A DNA stretch of 64,000 bases from Streptomyces dioscori (lineage in GTDB: Bacteria; Actinomycetota; Actinomycetes; Streptomycetales; Streptomycetaceae). Shown here one piece after another: positions 24,212 to 32,701 of this stretch; the first letter of the stretch is position 1; each line of letters starts with the position of its first letter. The DNA lies in assembly GCF_003024195.1 (NCBI RefSeq), contig NZ_KZ679043.1:1-64000 (forward strand), written 5' to 3'. The translations under genes and the position numbers were made by a program. The notes beneath the pieces are model-generated. The model was not told the DNA's origin and made no database searches. It was given only the letters and a program-made list of their open reading frames with translations.

Positions 24212-25417
24212 ATGCGCACCCTCCTGATCACCGGCCCCGGCGGCTCCGGCCGTACGACCGTCGCCGCGGCCACCGCTCGGGAGGCCGCCCGCCGGGGCAC
24301 CCGCACCCTGGTGCTCTCCGCGGACCGCACCGACACCCTCGGTGCCGCCCTCGGCACCCCCACCGGCTCCACGCCCGCCGAGACCGCCCCCGGGCTCACC
24401 GCCTGGCGGCCGGACGCCGGCGAACGGTTCCGGGCGGACCTCCTCGCCCTCCAGGAACAGGCCTCCACCGCCCTCGACCTGCTGGGCTCGGCCCGTCTGG
24501 ACGCCGAGGAACTCACCCCGCTGCCCGGCGCCGAGGAACTCACCCTGCTCCGCGCCCTGCGCGACGCGGCCGCCGCGGACACCTTCGACCTGCTGGTCGT
24601 CGACCTCCCGCCGACCCCGCAGGCCCTCGCCCTGCTGGCCCTCCCGGAACAGCTGCGCCGCTACCTGCGCCGCCTGCTGCCCGCGGAACGCCAGGCGGCC
24701 CGCGCCCTGCGCCCCGTCCTCGGCCGCCTGGCCGGCGTCCCCATGCCGACGGACCGGCTGTACGAGACGGCGGCCCGCTGGGACGTCGAACTGGCCGCGG
24801 TCCAGCTGACCGTCGAGGACCCGGCCACGACGGTACGGCTGGTCGCCGAGCCGGGACCCGCGGGCGCCGACGCCGTACGGTCGGCCGTCACCGGACTCGC
24901 CCTGCGCGGGCTGCGCACCGACGCCCTGATCGGCAACCGCGTCCTGCCCGACGCGTCCCCCGACACCTGGCTGGCCGCCCTCGCCGCCCAGCAGCGCAAG
25001 TCCCTCGACGGATGGCGTGACGAGTGGGGCTCCGCCGGGACGTGCACGGTGCACGAGGTACCCCACCTGGGCCGCGACCCGCGCGGCGCCGAGGACCTGG
25101 CCCTGCTTCCCGTGCCCGGTCCGGACGGCGATGCCGATGACGGTGCCGCTGCCGGACCGCTCGTCTGGCCCGTCGTCGACCGGCTCGCGGAGGACGGCGT
25201 GCTCGTCTGGCACATCCCGCTGCCCGGCGCGATACGCGAGGAGCTGGACCTCGTACGCCGCGGGGACGAACTCGTCGTCACCGTCGGGCAGTTCCGCCGG
25301 ATCGTCGCGCTCCCGTCCGCCCTGCGCCGCTGCGCGGTCGACGGCGCGTCCCTGCGCGAGGGCGAACTGCGTGTCCGGTTCGCGCCCGACCCGGATCTGT
25401 GGCCACGGACACGGTGA
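24212..25417 (+). CDS. ArsA/Get3-like ATPase
   Basis: A 401-residue P-loop ATPase of the ArsA branch of the SIMIBI class. The deviant Walker A is GPGGSGRTTVAA (about residues 8-19), with VLSADRTDTLGAAL as the switch-I-like segment and LLVVDLPPTPQALALLALPE as Walker B/switch II, followed by a C-terminal small beta domain as in ArsA-like proteins. The cysteines that bind arsenite in ArsA are absent, so arsenite transport is unlikely. It lies between the SRPBCC gene and the DUF5304-glkA pair on the same strand. A chaperone or membrane-targeting role is possible but only inferred. Confidence 0.82.
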   Translation: MRTLLITGPGGSGRTTVAAATAREAARRGTRTLVLSADRTDTLGAALGTPTGSTPAETAPGLTAWRPDAGERFRADLLALQEQASTALDLLGSARLDAEELTPLPGAEELTLLRALRDAAAADTFDLLVVDLPPTPQALALLALPEQLRRYLRRLLPAERQAARALRPVLGRLAGVPMPTDRLYETAARWDVELAAVQLTVEDPATTVRLVAEPGPAGADAVRSAVTGLALRGLRTDALIGNRVLPDASPDTWLAALAAQQRKSLDGWRDEWGSAGTCTVHEVPHLGRDPRGAEDLALLPVPGPDGDADDGAAAGPLVWPVVDRLAEDGVLVWHIPLPGAIREELDLVRRGDELVVTVGQFRRIVALPSALRRCAVDGASLREGELRVRFAPDPDLWPRTR

Positions 25418-25475
25418 ACGGCCTACCCCGTTCGGGTAACGTCGAGAGACACAGAGCCGATGCTTGGAGTCCGCC

Positions 25476-26000
25476 ATGAGCGATGAGCGCCCCACGTCCG
25501 ACGCGGGGGAGGACGCGCTCGACCCGGTGCAGGACGGCACGGTGCACGGCGAGGAGCGCGACGAGGTCCGGGCGACCGACGACGACGCCTGGGCGAAGGC
25601 GTGCGCCGAGGACCTCGCGGCCGAGAAGGCCCGCCGCCGCACCCAGTACGGCCAGCCGCCCGGCTCGGCCGCCGAGGAACTGCGCAAACTCGTCGACGCC
25701 GTCGCCGACAAGCTGTCCGGACTGCAGTCGCCCCTGCTCGGCGCGGTCGCCGGCGGCGCCGCCCAGCAGATGGTGAACCAGGTCGTGCAGCAGGCCAAGG
25801 CCGCCGTCGAGCCCGTCATCGAGCGCAACCCCGACGTGTTCGACCACCTCGCGAGCGCCGGCTCCGAGCTGCTCGCCGCGTACCGCTCCGCCGTCGAGGC
25901 GCAGGAACGGCGCTGGACCGCCCGCGACACCGCCGCGCGCCCCCGGGACGAGGGCACCGGCAAGGGCACCGGCAGCGGTGAACACATCGACCTCGACTGA
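25476..26000 (+). CDS. DUF5304 protein upstream of glucokinase (SCO2127-like)
   Basis: A 174-residue acidic protein without a recognisable catalytic motif. A disordered acidic N-terminus (about 1-45) precedes an amphipathic helical core with EELRKLVDAVADKLSGLQSPLLGAVAGGAAQQMVNQV and a disordered Gly-rich C-terminus. It corresponds by position and character to S. coelicolor SCO2127, the gene directly upstream of glkA that has been reported to influence glucose sensitivity and carbon catabolite repression; the DUF5304 name is from memory. The ATG at 25476 has GGAG upstream. The 53-base gap to glkA suggests co-transcription. Confidence 0.75.
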   Translation: MSDERPTSDAGEDALDPVQDGTVHGEERDEVRATDDDAWAKACAEDLAAEKARRRTQYGQPPGSAAEELRKLVDAVADKLSGLQSPLLGAVAGGAAQQMVNQVVQQAKAAVEPVIERNPDVFDHLASAGSELLAAYRSAVEAQERRWTARDTAARPRDEGTGKGTGSGEHIDLD

Positions 26001-26053
26001 AGCCGCTCGGGTACGGTTGGCCATAGCGGGGCTCGACCGAAACTGAGGGATTC

Positions 26054-27007
26054 ATGGGACTCACCATCGGCGTCGACATCGGCGGCACGAAGATCGCGGC
26101 CGGGGTGGTCGACGAGGAAGGCAACATCCTCTCGACCTTCAAGGTGCCGACTCCCACGACGCCGCAGGCGATCGTGGACGCGATCGCCGCGGCCGTCGAA
26201 GGTGCCAGGGCCGGGCACGAGATCGTCGGCGTCGGCATCGGCGCCGCCGGATACGTCAACCGGCAGCGCTCGACGGTCTATTTCGCGCCGAACATCGACT
26301 GGCGGCAGGAGCCCCTGAAGGAAGCGGTGGAGGCCCGGGTGGGCCTGCCGGTCGTGGTCGAGAACGACGCGAACGCGGCGGCCTGGGGCGAGTACAAGTT
26401 CGGCGCGGGCAAGGGGCACCGGAACGTCATCTGCATCACGCTCGGCACCGGCCTGGGCGGCGGCATCATCATCGGCAACAAGCTGCGCCGCGGGCACTTC
26501 GGGGTCGCCGCGGAGTTCGGCCACATCCGGATGGTCCCGGACGGGCTGCTGTGCGGCTGCGGCTCGCAGGGCTGCTGGGAGCAGTACGCGTCCGGTCGCG
26601 CGCTCGTCCGCTACGCGAAGCAGCGGGCCAACGCGACGCCGGAGAACGCGGACATCCTGCTGTCGCTGGGCGACGGCTCGCCCGACGGCATCGAGGGCAA
26701 GCACATCTCGATGGCGGCGCGGCAGGGGGATCCGGTGGCGGTGGACTCGTACCGCGAGCTGGCCCGCTGGGCCGGTGCGGGTCTTGCCGACCTGGCCTCG
26801 CTCTTCGACCCCTCCGCGTTCATCGTCGGCGGGGGGCTCTCCGACGAGGGCGAACTGGTCCTTGACCCGATCCGTAAGTCGTACAAGCGGTGGCTGGTGG
26901 GTGGGAACTGGCGTCCCGTCGCCGATGTGATCGCCGCGCAGCTGGGGAACGAGGCGGGGTTGGTGGGCGCGGCGGACCTGGCGCGCGAGCCCGACCCGAT
27001 CATGTAG
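26054..27007 (+). CDS. glkA: ROK-family glucokinase
   Basis: A 317-residue ATP-dependent glucokinase. It has the phosphate-binding DIGGTKIA (about residues 6-13), the catalytic END in VVENDANAA, the GLGGGI loop and the ROK zinc motif with Cys167, Cys169 and Cys174 in CGCGSQGCWEQ. It has no N-terminal helix-turn-helix, so it is the enzyme rather than a ROK repressor. In Streptomyces GlkA phosphorylates glucose and is required for carbon catabolite repression. It closes the SRPBCC-ArsA-DUF5304-glkA run and is followed by R1 repeats. Confidence 0.96.
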   Translation: MGLTIGVDIGGTKIAAGVVDEEGNILSTFKVPTPTTPQAIVDAIAAAVEGARAGHEIVGVGIGAAGYVNRQRSTVYFAPNIDWRQEPLKEAVEARVGLPVVVENDANAAAWGEYKFGAGKGHRNVICITLGTGLGGGIIIGNKLRRGHFGVAAEFGHIRMVPDGLLCGCGSQGCWEQYASGRALVRYAKQRANATPENADILLSLGDGSPDGIEGKHISMAARQGDPVAVDSYRELARWAGAGLADLASLFDPSAFIVGGGLSDEGELVLDPIRKSYKRWLVGGNWRPVADVIAAQLGNEAGLVGAADLAREPDPIM

Positions 27008-27063
27008 CGGATCGCTACGCGGGGTGCGGGGACGTGCGCCGTCTGCGGCCGAGTGGGGGTCGC

Positions 27064-27142
27064 CCGCGCAGTTCCCCGCGCCCCTGAAAAGCGGGGCTGC
27101 GCCCCTGCCTTTCATCTTTTAGGGGCGCGAGGAACTGCGCGA
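27064..27142. repeat. Two R1 elements in inverted orientation after glkA
   Basis: A reverse copy (about 27064-27086) and a forward copy (27121-27142, one mismatch) face each other across about 35 bases. They can fold into a long hairpin between glkA and the next gene. Confidence 0.85.
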
Positions 27143-27178
27143 CCAGCCCCTACCGGCCCGCGGGATATCTTGATCCGT

Positions 27179-27955
27179 ATGTCGACCATTCCGGCAGGAA
27201 ACCCGTTGCCCAGCTCCCGGACAGAGCCCGACGGTTCGGTCGTCGTCCGGGTGCTCAGCTACAACATCCGGTCCATGCGGGACGACACCACCGCCCTCGC
27301 CCGAGTGGTCGCCGCCTGCGACCCGGACCTGGTCCTCCTCCAGGAAGCCCCCCGCTTCTTCCGCTGGCGCAAGAAGCTGGCCCGCCTGGCGGCGGCCTCC
27401 GGCCAGGTGGTCCTCTCCGGCGGAGCCACCGCCTCCGGCCCCGCCCTCCTCTGCTCCCTGCGCGCCACGGTCGAACGTACCGAGGACGTACTCCTCCCCC
27501 TCACCCCCGGCCTGCACCGACGCGGCTTCGCGACCGCCGTCGTACGGTTCGGCGGGGCGCACGGCCCCCGCGTCGGCGTACTGAGCTGCCATCTGTCCCT
27601 GCAGAAGGACGAGCGGGAGAAGCAGGGCGCGCTGCTCCTGGACAGCCTCGCCGCCCTGAACACCCCGCACGCCGTCGTGGGCGGCGACCTGAACGAGCGA
27701 CCGGCCGGCCGGACGTTCAAGCGCCTCGCGGCAGCGCTCCAGGACGGCTGGGCGGTGGCCCCCTGGGGCGGGGAGCACACGTCCACGCCCGGCGACCCCC
27801 ATCAGCGCATCGACGCGCTCTTCGCCACGGCGGGCGTGGAGATCCTGGGCTGCGGCGTACCCCTGGACCAGCCCGGTGTGACCGAGGCGGACCTGAGGGC
27901 CGCCACGGACCATCTCCCGGTCCTGGCAGCCCTCAGAATCCCCACCGCTCAGTAA
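27179..27955 (+). CDS. Endonuclease/exonuclease/phosphatase (EEP) superfamily protein
   Basis: A 258-residue protein with EEP (DNase I-like) fold motifs: VLSYNIRSM, VLLQEAP with the metal-binding Glu, GVLSCHLS, VVGGDLNERPAG and a C-terminal TDHLPVLA with the catalytic Asp-His. It is probably a metal-dependent phosphodiesterase or nuclease. The ATG at 27179 is chosen because the longer frame runs through the R1 repeats. No signal peptide is seen, so it should act in the cytosol. The substrate is unknown. Confidence 0.82.
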   Translation: MSTIPAGNPLPSSRTEPDGSVVVRVLSYNIRSMRDDTTALARVVAACDPDLVLLQEAPRFFRWRKKLARLAAASGQVVLSGGATASGPALLCSLRATVERTEDVLLPLTPGLHRRGFATAVVRFGGAHGPRVGVLSCHLSLQKDEREKQGALLLDSLAALNTPHAVVGGDLNERPAGRTFKRLAAALQDGWAVAPWGGEHTSTPGDPHQRIDALFATAGVEILGCGVPLDQPGVTEADLRAATDHLPVLAALRIPTAQ

Positions 27956-28039
27956 CGCCAACCATTCAATGGCCGGCCGTCAGAAACGCCGGGCGTCAGA
28001 AACGCCGAGTCAGGAACGCCGAGTCAGAAACGCCTGGAG

Positions 28040-28744
28040 TCAGACGACCGCGCCGCGGCCCGGATCGTCCTCGTCCTCCTCGTCGCCCCGCATCCGCCCC
28101 ACCAGCGTGGCGAACCCGCCGAGGAAGCCGCCGATGCCCAGCGTGGCGAGGTACCACGTCATCTCCCAGCCGAGCAGCACCGCGAGAAGCAGCAGCACCG
28201 GGCCGCCGATCACGCCCAGCCAGGCGAACTTGGCCGTGGCGTCCGCGGCGGGCAGCGGGGGCGGCTCGGGCGGCACGAAGTGGCCCTCGTCGTCCTCGTC
28301 GAAGTCCTCCTCGGCCGGTTCGGACACCGAGAAGTCCCGGGGACCGGCGACACCGGGCGCGAACGCCACGGAACTGCCGAGCGGCTTCCCGGCACCCGGC
28401 TCGTCCTTGGGGGAGGCCTTCGCATCGGTCCTCGCGTCGGTCTCCGAGTCGGCCTCCGGACCCGTGGTGTCCGTACCGCCCTGCTTGCTCTTGGCGCCCT
28501 TGGGCGTCGCGGCGTTCTTGCCGCCGGAGTCGCCCGCGCCGCCGGCATCGTTCGTCTCGGGCTCCAGGAGCGCCAGGTCCTCCACGGACTTGAAGGGCTT
28601 CGCGCCGGGCGGGTCCGGCGGTTCGTCGCCGTATCCGGCCACGATGGCCTCCCAGGCCGCGGTCTCGTCGAACGACGGGCCCTGCTCCCCGCCGGGCGCC
28701 GCGTCCTTCTCGTCGGGCTCGCGGTCCGCGTCGTGCTCAGCCAC
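28040..28744 (-). CDS. Acidic membrane protein, conserved hypothetical
   Basis: A 234-residue protein with a long acidic, low-complexity cytoplasmic region (about 1-165; Asp, Glu, Pro, Gly and Ala rich) and two C-terminal hydrophobic helices (about 175-215), ending in an acidic tail. The GTG start at 28744 overlaps the stop of the upstream esterase gene by eight bases, so translation is coupled. No enzymatic motif is visible. I do not recognise a named family. Confidence 0.7.
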   Translation of the reverse strand: MAEHDADREPDEKDAAPGGEQGPSFDETAAWEAIVAGYGDEPPDPPGAKPFKSVEDLALLEPETNDAGGAGDSGGKNAATPKGAKSKQGGTDTTGPEADSETDARTDAKASPKDEPGAGKPLGSSVAFAPGVAGPRDFSVSEPAEEDFDEDDEGHFVPPEPPPLPAADATAKFAWLGVIGGPVLLLLAVLLGWEMTWYLATLGIGGFLGGFATLVGRMRGDEEDEDDPGRGAVV

Positions 28745-29546
28745 CAGTGGCCGTCCCTTCCTGCTGACTCGCCTGACCCGCGCCGGCCTCCTTGCCGGCA
28801 CCGGGTGCGAGCCGGGAGACGAAGGCGAAGCTCTCCTCGAAGATCCGGTCCGCGTCGTGGTCCAACGTCGCGACGTGGTAGCTCTGTTCCAGAAGTATCT
28901 CCGTGACATCCACGGACGACACCCGGCTGAGGATGCGGGCCGAGTCGGCGGGCGGCACGACATGGTCCTGCGGGCTGTGCAGGAGCAGCATCGGCTGGGT
29001 CACCTGGGGCAGTTCGCCGTCGAGGAGCCGGTAGAAGTTACGCATCGAGTGGGCCGCGTGCAGGGGCACCTTGTCGTAGCCGATCTCGATCCCGCCGTCC
29101 TTGGCGATGTCGCTGGTGATGCCGTCCACCGTCCGGACGAAGTGGCGGATCACCGGCAGTGCGTACGCAGCGAGGCCGTGCACCTTGTTCGCCGGGTTGA
29201 CGACCACTATGCCGCCGACCTCGTCACCGTGCTTGGCGGCGAGCCGCAGGGTGAGCGCGCCGCCCATGGAGAGACCGAAGACGAAGACCCGGGAGCAGCG
29301 CTCGCGCAGGGCGCGCAGCTCGCGCTCCACTTCCGCGTACCAGTCCTGCCAGCCCGTGAGCTGCATGTCCTCCCAGCGCGTGCCGTGCCCGGGCAGCAGC
29401 GGCAGCGAGACGGTGAGACCGCGCTCGGCGAGATACTCCGCCCAGGGGCGCAGCGACTGCGGGGAACCCGTGAAGCCGTGGCAGAGGAGGACCCCGACCT
29501 CTCCCCCCTCGTGGTGGAACGGCTCAGCTCCGGGAAGGACCGGCAC
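28737..29546 (-). CDS. Alpha/beta hydrolase, carboxylesterase / monoacylglycerol-lipase-like
   Basis: A 269-residue alpha/beta hydrolase resembling Est30-type carboxylesterases. The oxyanion segment is LLCHGFTGSP, the nucleophile is Ser in GLSMGG, the acid is Asp in LHSPQDHVVPP and the histidine is in QSYHVATLDHDAD. No signal peptide is present. It is divergent from the PlsC-type acyltransferase across a 158-nt promoter region and co-transcribed with the downstream membrane protein. Lipid or ester turnover is likely; the exact substrate is unknown. Confidence 0.87.
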   Translation of the reverse strand: MPVLPGAEPFHHEGGEVGVLLCHGFTGSPQSLRPWAEYLAERGLTVSLPLLPGHGTRWEDMQLTGWQDWYAEVERELRALRERCSRVFVFGLSMGGALTLRLAAKHGDEVGGIVVVNPANKVHGLAAYALPVIRHFVRTVDGITSDIAKDGGIEIGYDKVPLHAAHSMRNFYRLLDGELPQVTQPMLLLHSPQDHVVPPADSARILSRVSSVDVTEILLEQSYHVATLDHDADRIFEESFAFVSRLAPGAGKEAGAGQASQQEGTATGG

Positions 29547-29704
29547 CTTCGGTCTCCTGTTCGTTCAAGGGCGACGCGACGATCACCCCGAAGCTTCGAG
29601 GCGTACTTCACCGTACGCGACGGCACTGACACCGACCAGGGCCGTCGGGCCCATTGACGGTGCTCCGGGTTAAGGTCTGATCGACATACACAGGAGGCAC
29701 TCGG

Positions 29705-30520
29705 GTGATCTACGGCGCAATGAAGTTTTCCATCGGAGGGCCCCTGAAGCTCGCCTTCAGGCCCTGGGTGGAAGGCCTCAGGAACATTCCCGCCGAGGGC
29801 CCGGCCATCCTGGCGAGCAACCACCTGTCGTTCTCGGACTCGTTCTTCCTCCCCGCGGTCCTCGACCGCAAGGTCACCTTCATCGCGAAGGCGGAGTACT
29901 TCACCACGCCAGGCGTGAAGGGCAGGATGACCGCCGCCTTCTTCAAGGGCGTCGGCCAGCTGCCGGTGGACCGCTCCGGCGGACGCGGCGCGGGCGAGGC
30001 GGCGATCAAGAGCGGTGTCGACGTCCTGGAGCGCGGCGAGCTGTTCGGTATCTACCCGGAGGGCACCCGGTCGCCCGACGGCCGCCTCTACCGGGGCAAG
30101 CCCGGCGGACTCGCGCGCGTGGCACTGGCCACCGGGGCGCCCGTCATCCCGGTCGCCATGATCGACACCGAGAAGATCCAGCCGCCGGGCAAGGTGATGC
30201 CCAAACTGATGCGCCCGGGCATCCGCATCGGCGAACCGCTGGACTTCAGCCGCTACAACGGCATGGAACACGACCGTTTCGTGCTGCGCGCGGTGACCGA
30301 CGAGGTCATGTACGAAATCATGAAGCTCTCCGGACAGGAGTACGTCGACATCTACGCGACGGCCGCCAAGCGGCAGCTCGCGGAGGCGGCGAAGGCACAG
30401 AAGCAGGCCCAGAAGGAAGTCCAGAGGGAAGCGCAGAAGGAAGCCGACCGGGTGCGCCAGGCGGCGGACCAGGAGCGGGCCGGCCGGGAGCAGGCCGACA
30501 AGGAGCAGACCGGCTCGTAG
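29705..30520 (+). CDS. 1-acyl-sn-glycerol-3-phosphate acyltransferase (PlsC-like)
   Basis: A 271-residue acyltransferase with the HX4D catalytic motif NHLSFSD (about residues 39-45), GQLPVDRSGGRGA and the acceptor site YPEGTRSPDG. It transfers an acyl chain to lysophosphatidate at the membrane. After about residue 220 the protein ends in a charged Gln/Lys/Glu/Ala helical tail, not part of the fold. AGGAGG seven bases before GTG 29705 decides the start over ATG 29720. Thirty-eight bases separate it from the sensor kinase gene. Confidence 0.9.
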   Translation: MIYGAMKFSIGGPLKLAFRPWVEGLRNIPAEGPAILASNHLSFSDSFFLPAVLDRKVTFIAKAEYFTTPGVKGRMTAAFFKGVGQLPVDRSGGRGAGEAAIKSGVDVLERGELFGIYPEGTRSPDGRLYRGKPGGLARVALATGAPVIPVAMIDTEKIQPPGKVMPKLMRPGIRIGEPLDFSRYNGMEHDRFVLRAVTDEVMYEIMKLSGQEYVDIYATAAKRQLAEAAKAQKQAQKEVQREAQKEADRVRQAADQERAGREQADKEQTGS

Positions 30521-30558
30521 ACCTGGACGCGGCCGCGGGGGATGGGGTACTGGGGGAC

Positions 30559-31812
30559 ATGGCCAAGCGCGAGAGAGTCATGAGGATGTCGGTCGAGCAG
30601 CCGCTGTGGCGCGCGCTCACGGGGTACCGCGTCCTGACGCTGTTCTACGCGATCGGTCTCTTCGTCGCGAAGAACGACGAGTTCGTCCGCCCCGGAGTGG
30701 CCATCGGCTACTACGTGCTGCTCGCCGCCTGGACCTTCGCGACCCTGCCCAAGGTGGCGAACGCGCAGAGCTGCACCAAGCCCTTCCTCGCGGCCGATCT
30801 GACCGTCGCCCTCACGGGCATCCTGCTCACCCCGGTCGCCGACGCCCACGACCGGATCGTGGCGGGCGGCCCGACCCTCCCCTCGATATGGACCGCGGGC
30901 GCGGTGCTGGCGTTCGCCATCAAGGGCGGCTGGCGCTGGGCGGCTTTCGCCTCGGCGCTCGTCGGCGTCGCCAACGTCGTACAGCGCGGCGCGCTCAGCG
31001 AGGACACCCTCCACAACGTGCTGCTGGTCTGGGTCGCCTCGATCGCCATCGGATACGTCGTCGAGGTCGCCCGTGCCTCCGAGCGCACCCTGGCCCGCGC
31101 ACTGGAGATCGAGGCGGCGACCCGCGAACGCGAGCGGCTCGCCCGTGACATCCACGACGGTGTCCTCCAGGTGCTCGCCATGGTGCAGCGGCGCGGCTCC
31201 GCGATCGGCGGGGAGGCCGCCGACCTGGGCCGTCTCGCCGGCGAACAGGAGGTCGCGCTGCGCACCCTGGTCTCCGGCGGACTCGTGCCCGTCTCGCGGC
31301 TCTCGGAGGACGAGGCGGAGGGAGCCGTCGTCCGCACGGTGGACGAGCCGGACCCGCAGGACGACTCCGTCCCCCGCGATCTGCGTCCGCTGCTCGCCCC
31401 GTACGCCACCGCGAAGGTGACGTTCTCCGAGCCGGGCACCCCGGTGCCGCTCCCGGCCGGGGCCGTGAGAGAGCTGGCCGCGGCGGTCGGCGCGGCCCTG
31501 GACAACGTCCACCGCCACGCGGGCGCGGACGCGCGGGCCTGGATCCTGGTCGAGGACGAGCCGGACGAGGTGATCGTGACCGTCCGGGACGACGGCCCCG
31601 GTATCCCCGAAGGACGGCTCGCCCAGGCCGAGGGGGAAGGGCGCCTCGGGGTGGCCCTGTCGATCCGGGGACGGCTGCGGGAGATCGGGGGCACCGCCGA
31701 GCTGATCTCGGTGCCCGGCCAGGGCACGGAAGTGGAACTGAAGGTACCGAAGCAGGCACCGAAGGCCTCGAAGGGGCCCAAGGGCACACGGGGGAAGGCG
31801 GAAAAGGCATGA
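30559..31812 (+). CDS. Sensor histidine kinase, NarX/MacS-like
   Basis: A 417-residue membrane kinase. About five N-terminal hydrophobic helices (residues 15-175) form the sensor, with no large external domain. The dimerisation/phospho-acceptor box RERERLARDIHDGVLQVLA is of the HisKA_3 type, and the ATPase domain shows ALDNVHRHAGAD (N box), DDGPGIPEG (G1) and LGVALSIRGR. The tail is Lys/Ala/Pro-rich. The stop overlaps the response regulator start (ATGA), so the pair is a two-component system. The signal is unknown; proximity to a PlsC gene hints at envelope sensing. Confidence 0.92.
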   Translation: MAKRERVMRMSVEQPLWRALTGYRVLTLFYAIGLFVAKNDEFVRPGVAIGYYVLLAAWTFATLPKVANAQSCTKPFLAADLTVALTGILLTPVADAHDRIVAGGPTLPSIWTAGAVLAFAIKGGWRWAAFASALVGVANVVQRGALSEDTLHNVLLVWVASIAIGYVVEVARASERTLARALEIEAATRERERLARDIHDGVLQVLAMVQRRGSAIGGEAADLGRLAGEQEVALRTLVSGGLVPVSRLSEDEAEGAVVRTVDEPDPQDDSVPRDLRPLLAPYATAKVTFSEPGTPVPLPAGAVRELAAAVGAALDNVHRHAGADARAWILVEDEPDEVIVTVRDDGPGIPEGRLAQAEGEGRLGVALSIRGRLREIGGTAELISVPGQGTEVELKVPKQAPKASKGPKGTRGKAEKA

Positions 31813-32558
31813 CCGAGGGACAAGGACAAGGGCAGGGGCAGGGGCAGGGGCAGGGGCCGGGGCAGGGACCGGGATTGGAACAGGGACAGGGACAGGCCGC
31901 GATCCGGGTCATGGTGGTCGACGACCACCCGATGTGGCGTGACGCGGTCGCCCGCGACCTCGCCGAGTCCGGATTCGACGTGGTCGCCACCGCGGGCGAC
32001 GGCGAGCAGGCGGTGCGCCGGGCCCAGGCCGCCGGACCCGACGTCCTCGTGCTGGACCTGAACCTGCCGGCCAAGCCCGGTGTGCAGGTCTGCAAGGAAC
32101 TCGTCGGCCTCAACCCCGCCCTGCGCGTCCTGGTCCTCTCCGCGAGCGGCGAGCACGCCGACGTCCTGGAGGCGGTCAAGTCCGGCGCCACCGGCTACCT
32201 CCTCAAGTCGGCCTCCACGGAGGAGCTGATCGACGCGGTGCGCCGCACGGCCGTCGGAGACCCCGTCTTCACCCCGGGCCTCGCGGGACTGGTCCTCGGC
32301 GAGTACCGCAGGCTCGCCTCCGACCCCGGCCCCGCCACCGGCGGCGACGAGCCGAGGGCCCCGCAGCTCACCGACCGAGAGACCGAAGTACTGCGCCTGG
32401 TGGCCAAGGGCCTGAGCTACAAGCAGATCGCCGAGCGTCTCGTGATCTCCCACCGCACCGTGCAGAACCACGTCCAGAACACCCTGGGCAAGCTGCAGTT
32501 GCACAACCGCGTGGAGTTGGTGCGCTATGCCATAGAGCGGGGCCTCGACGACGCGTAA
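31809..32558 (+). CDS. NarL/FixJ-type response regulator with Gly-Gln repeat N-terminus
   Basis: A 249-residue regulator. The first 29 residues are three leader residues plus thirteen dipeptides, mostly Gly-Gln, encoded by a 6-bp tandem repeat (31818-31895). Next is a receiver domain with VVDDHPMW, phospho-acceptor Asp in VLVLDLNLP and Lys in YLLKSAS, and then a LuxR-type helix-turn-helix (LTDREXEVLRLVAKGLSYKQIAERL, X is Thr). It binds DNA when phosphorylated by the upstream kinase. The ATGA overlap with the kinase stop supports this start despite the odd N-terminus. Confidence 0.93.
   Translation: MTEGQGQGQGQGQGQGPGQGPGLEQGQGQAAIRVMVVDDHPMWRDAVARDLAESGFDVVATAGDGEQAVRRAQAAGPDVLVLDLNLPAKPGVQVCKELVGLNPALRVLVLSASGEHADVLEAVKSGATGYLLKSASTEELIDAVRRTAVGDPVFTPGLAGLVLGEYRRLASDPGPATGGDEPRAPQLTDRETEVLRLVAKGLSYKQIAERLVISHRTVQNHVQNTLGKLQLHNRVELVRYAIERGLDDA
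31818..31895 (+). repeat. Hexamer tandem repeat inside the response regulator gene
   Basis: Thirteen 6-bp units near GGGCAG/GGACAG, in frame, encode the Gly-Gln repeat. The + strand has many G-runs and could expand, contract or form a G-quadruplex. Confidence 0.85.
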
Positions 32559-32619
32559 ACCCGCCGATACACACCAACGAGTGATGACGGGTGATCAACT
32601 CCCGCACATTGCACCGGAA

Positions 32620-32663
32620 TTGACCTTCCGCCCTCTCCTGAAGTGACCTGGATCACTATTAGC
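32620..32663 (+). promoter_or_regulatory. pfkA promoter region with a Crp-like palindrome
   Basis: GTGA-CCTGGA-TCAC (32643-32656) fits the GTGA-N6-TCAC core recognised by actinobacterial Crp proteins. TTGACC (32620) lies upstream and TATTAG (32658-32663) downstream, about 40 bases before the pfkA start. An operator at this position could couple glycolysis to cAMP. Confidence 0.4.
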
Positions 32664-32701
32664 GTGAGTTCCGTCAGCCAACCATGGCGAAGGGACTTTC
32701 C

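Noticed and set aside
24212..25417. ArsA-like gene as part of an arsenic-resistance operon.
   Set aside because: No arsenite-binding cysteines, no arsB/arsR/arsC neighbours, and the context is glkA.
23486..27115. A 1209-codon open frame on the minus strand across the SRPBCC, ArsA-like, DUF5304 and glkA genes.
   Set aside because: It is an antisense shadow created by high GC at the third codon position. The protein is Arg/Gly/Ala-rich with no fold, whereas the plus-strand genes have clear family motifs.
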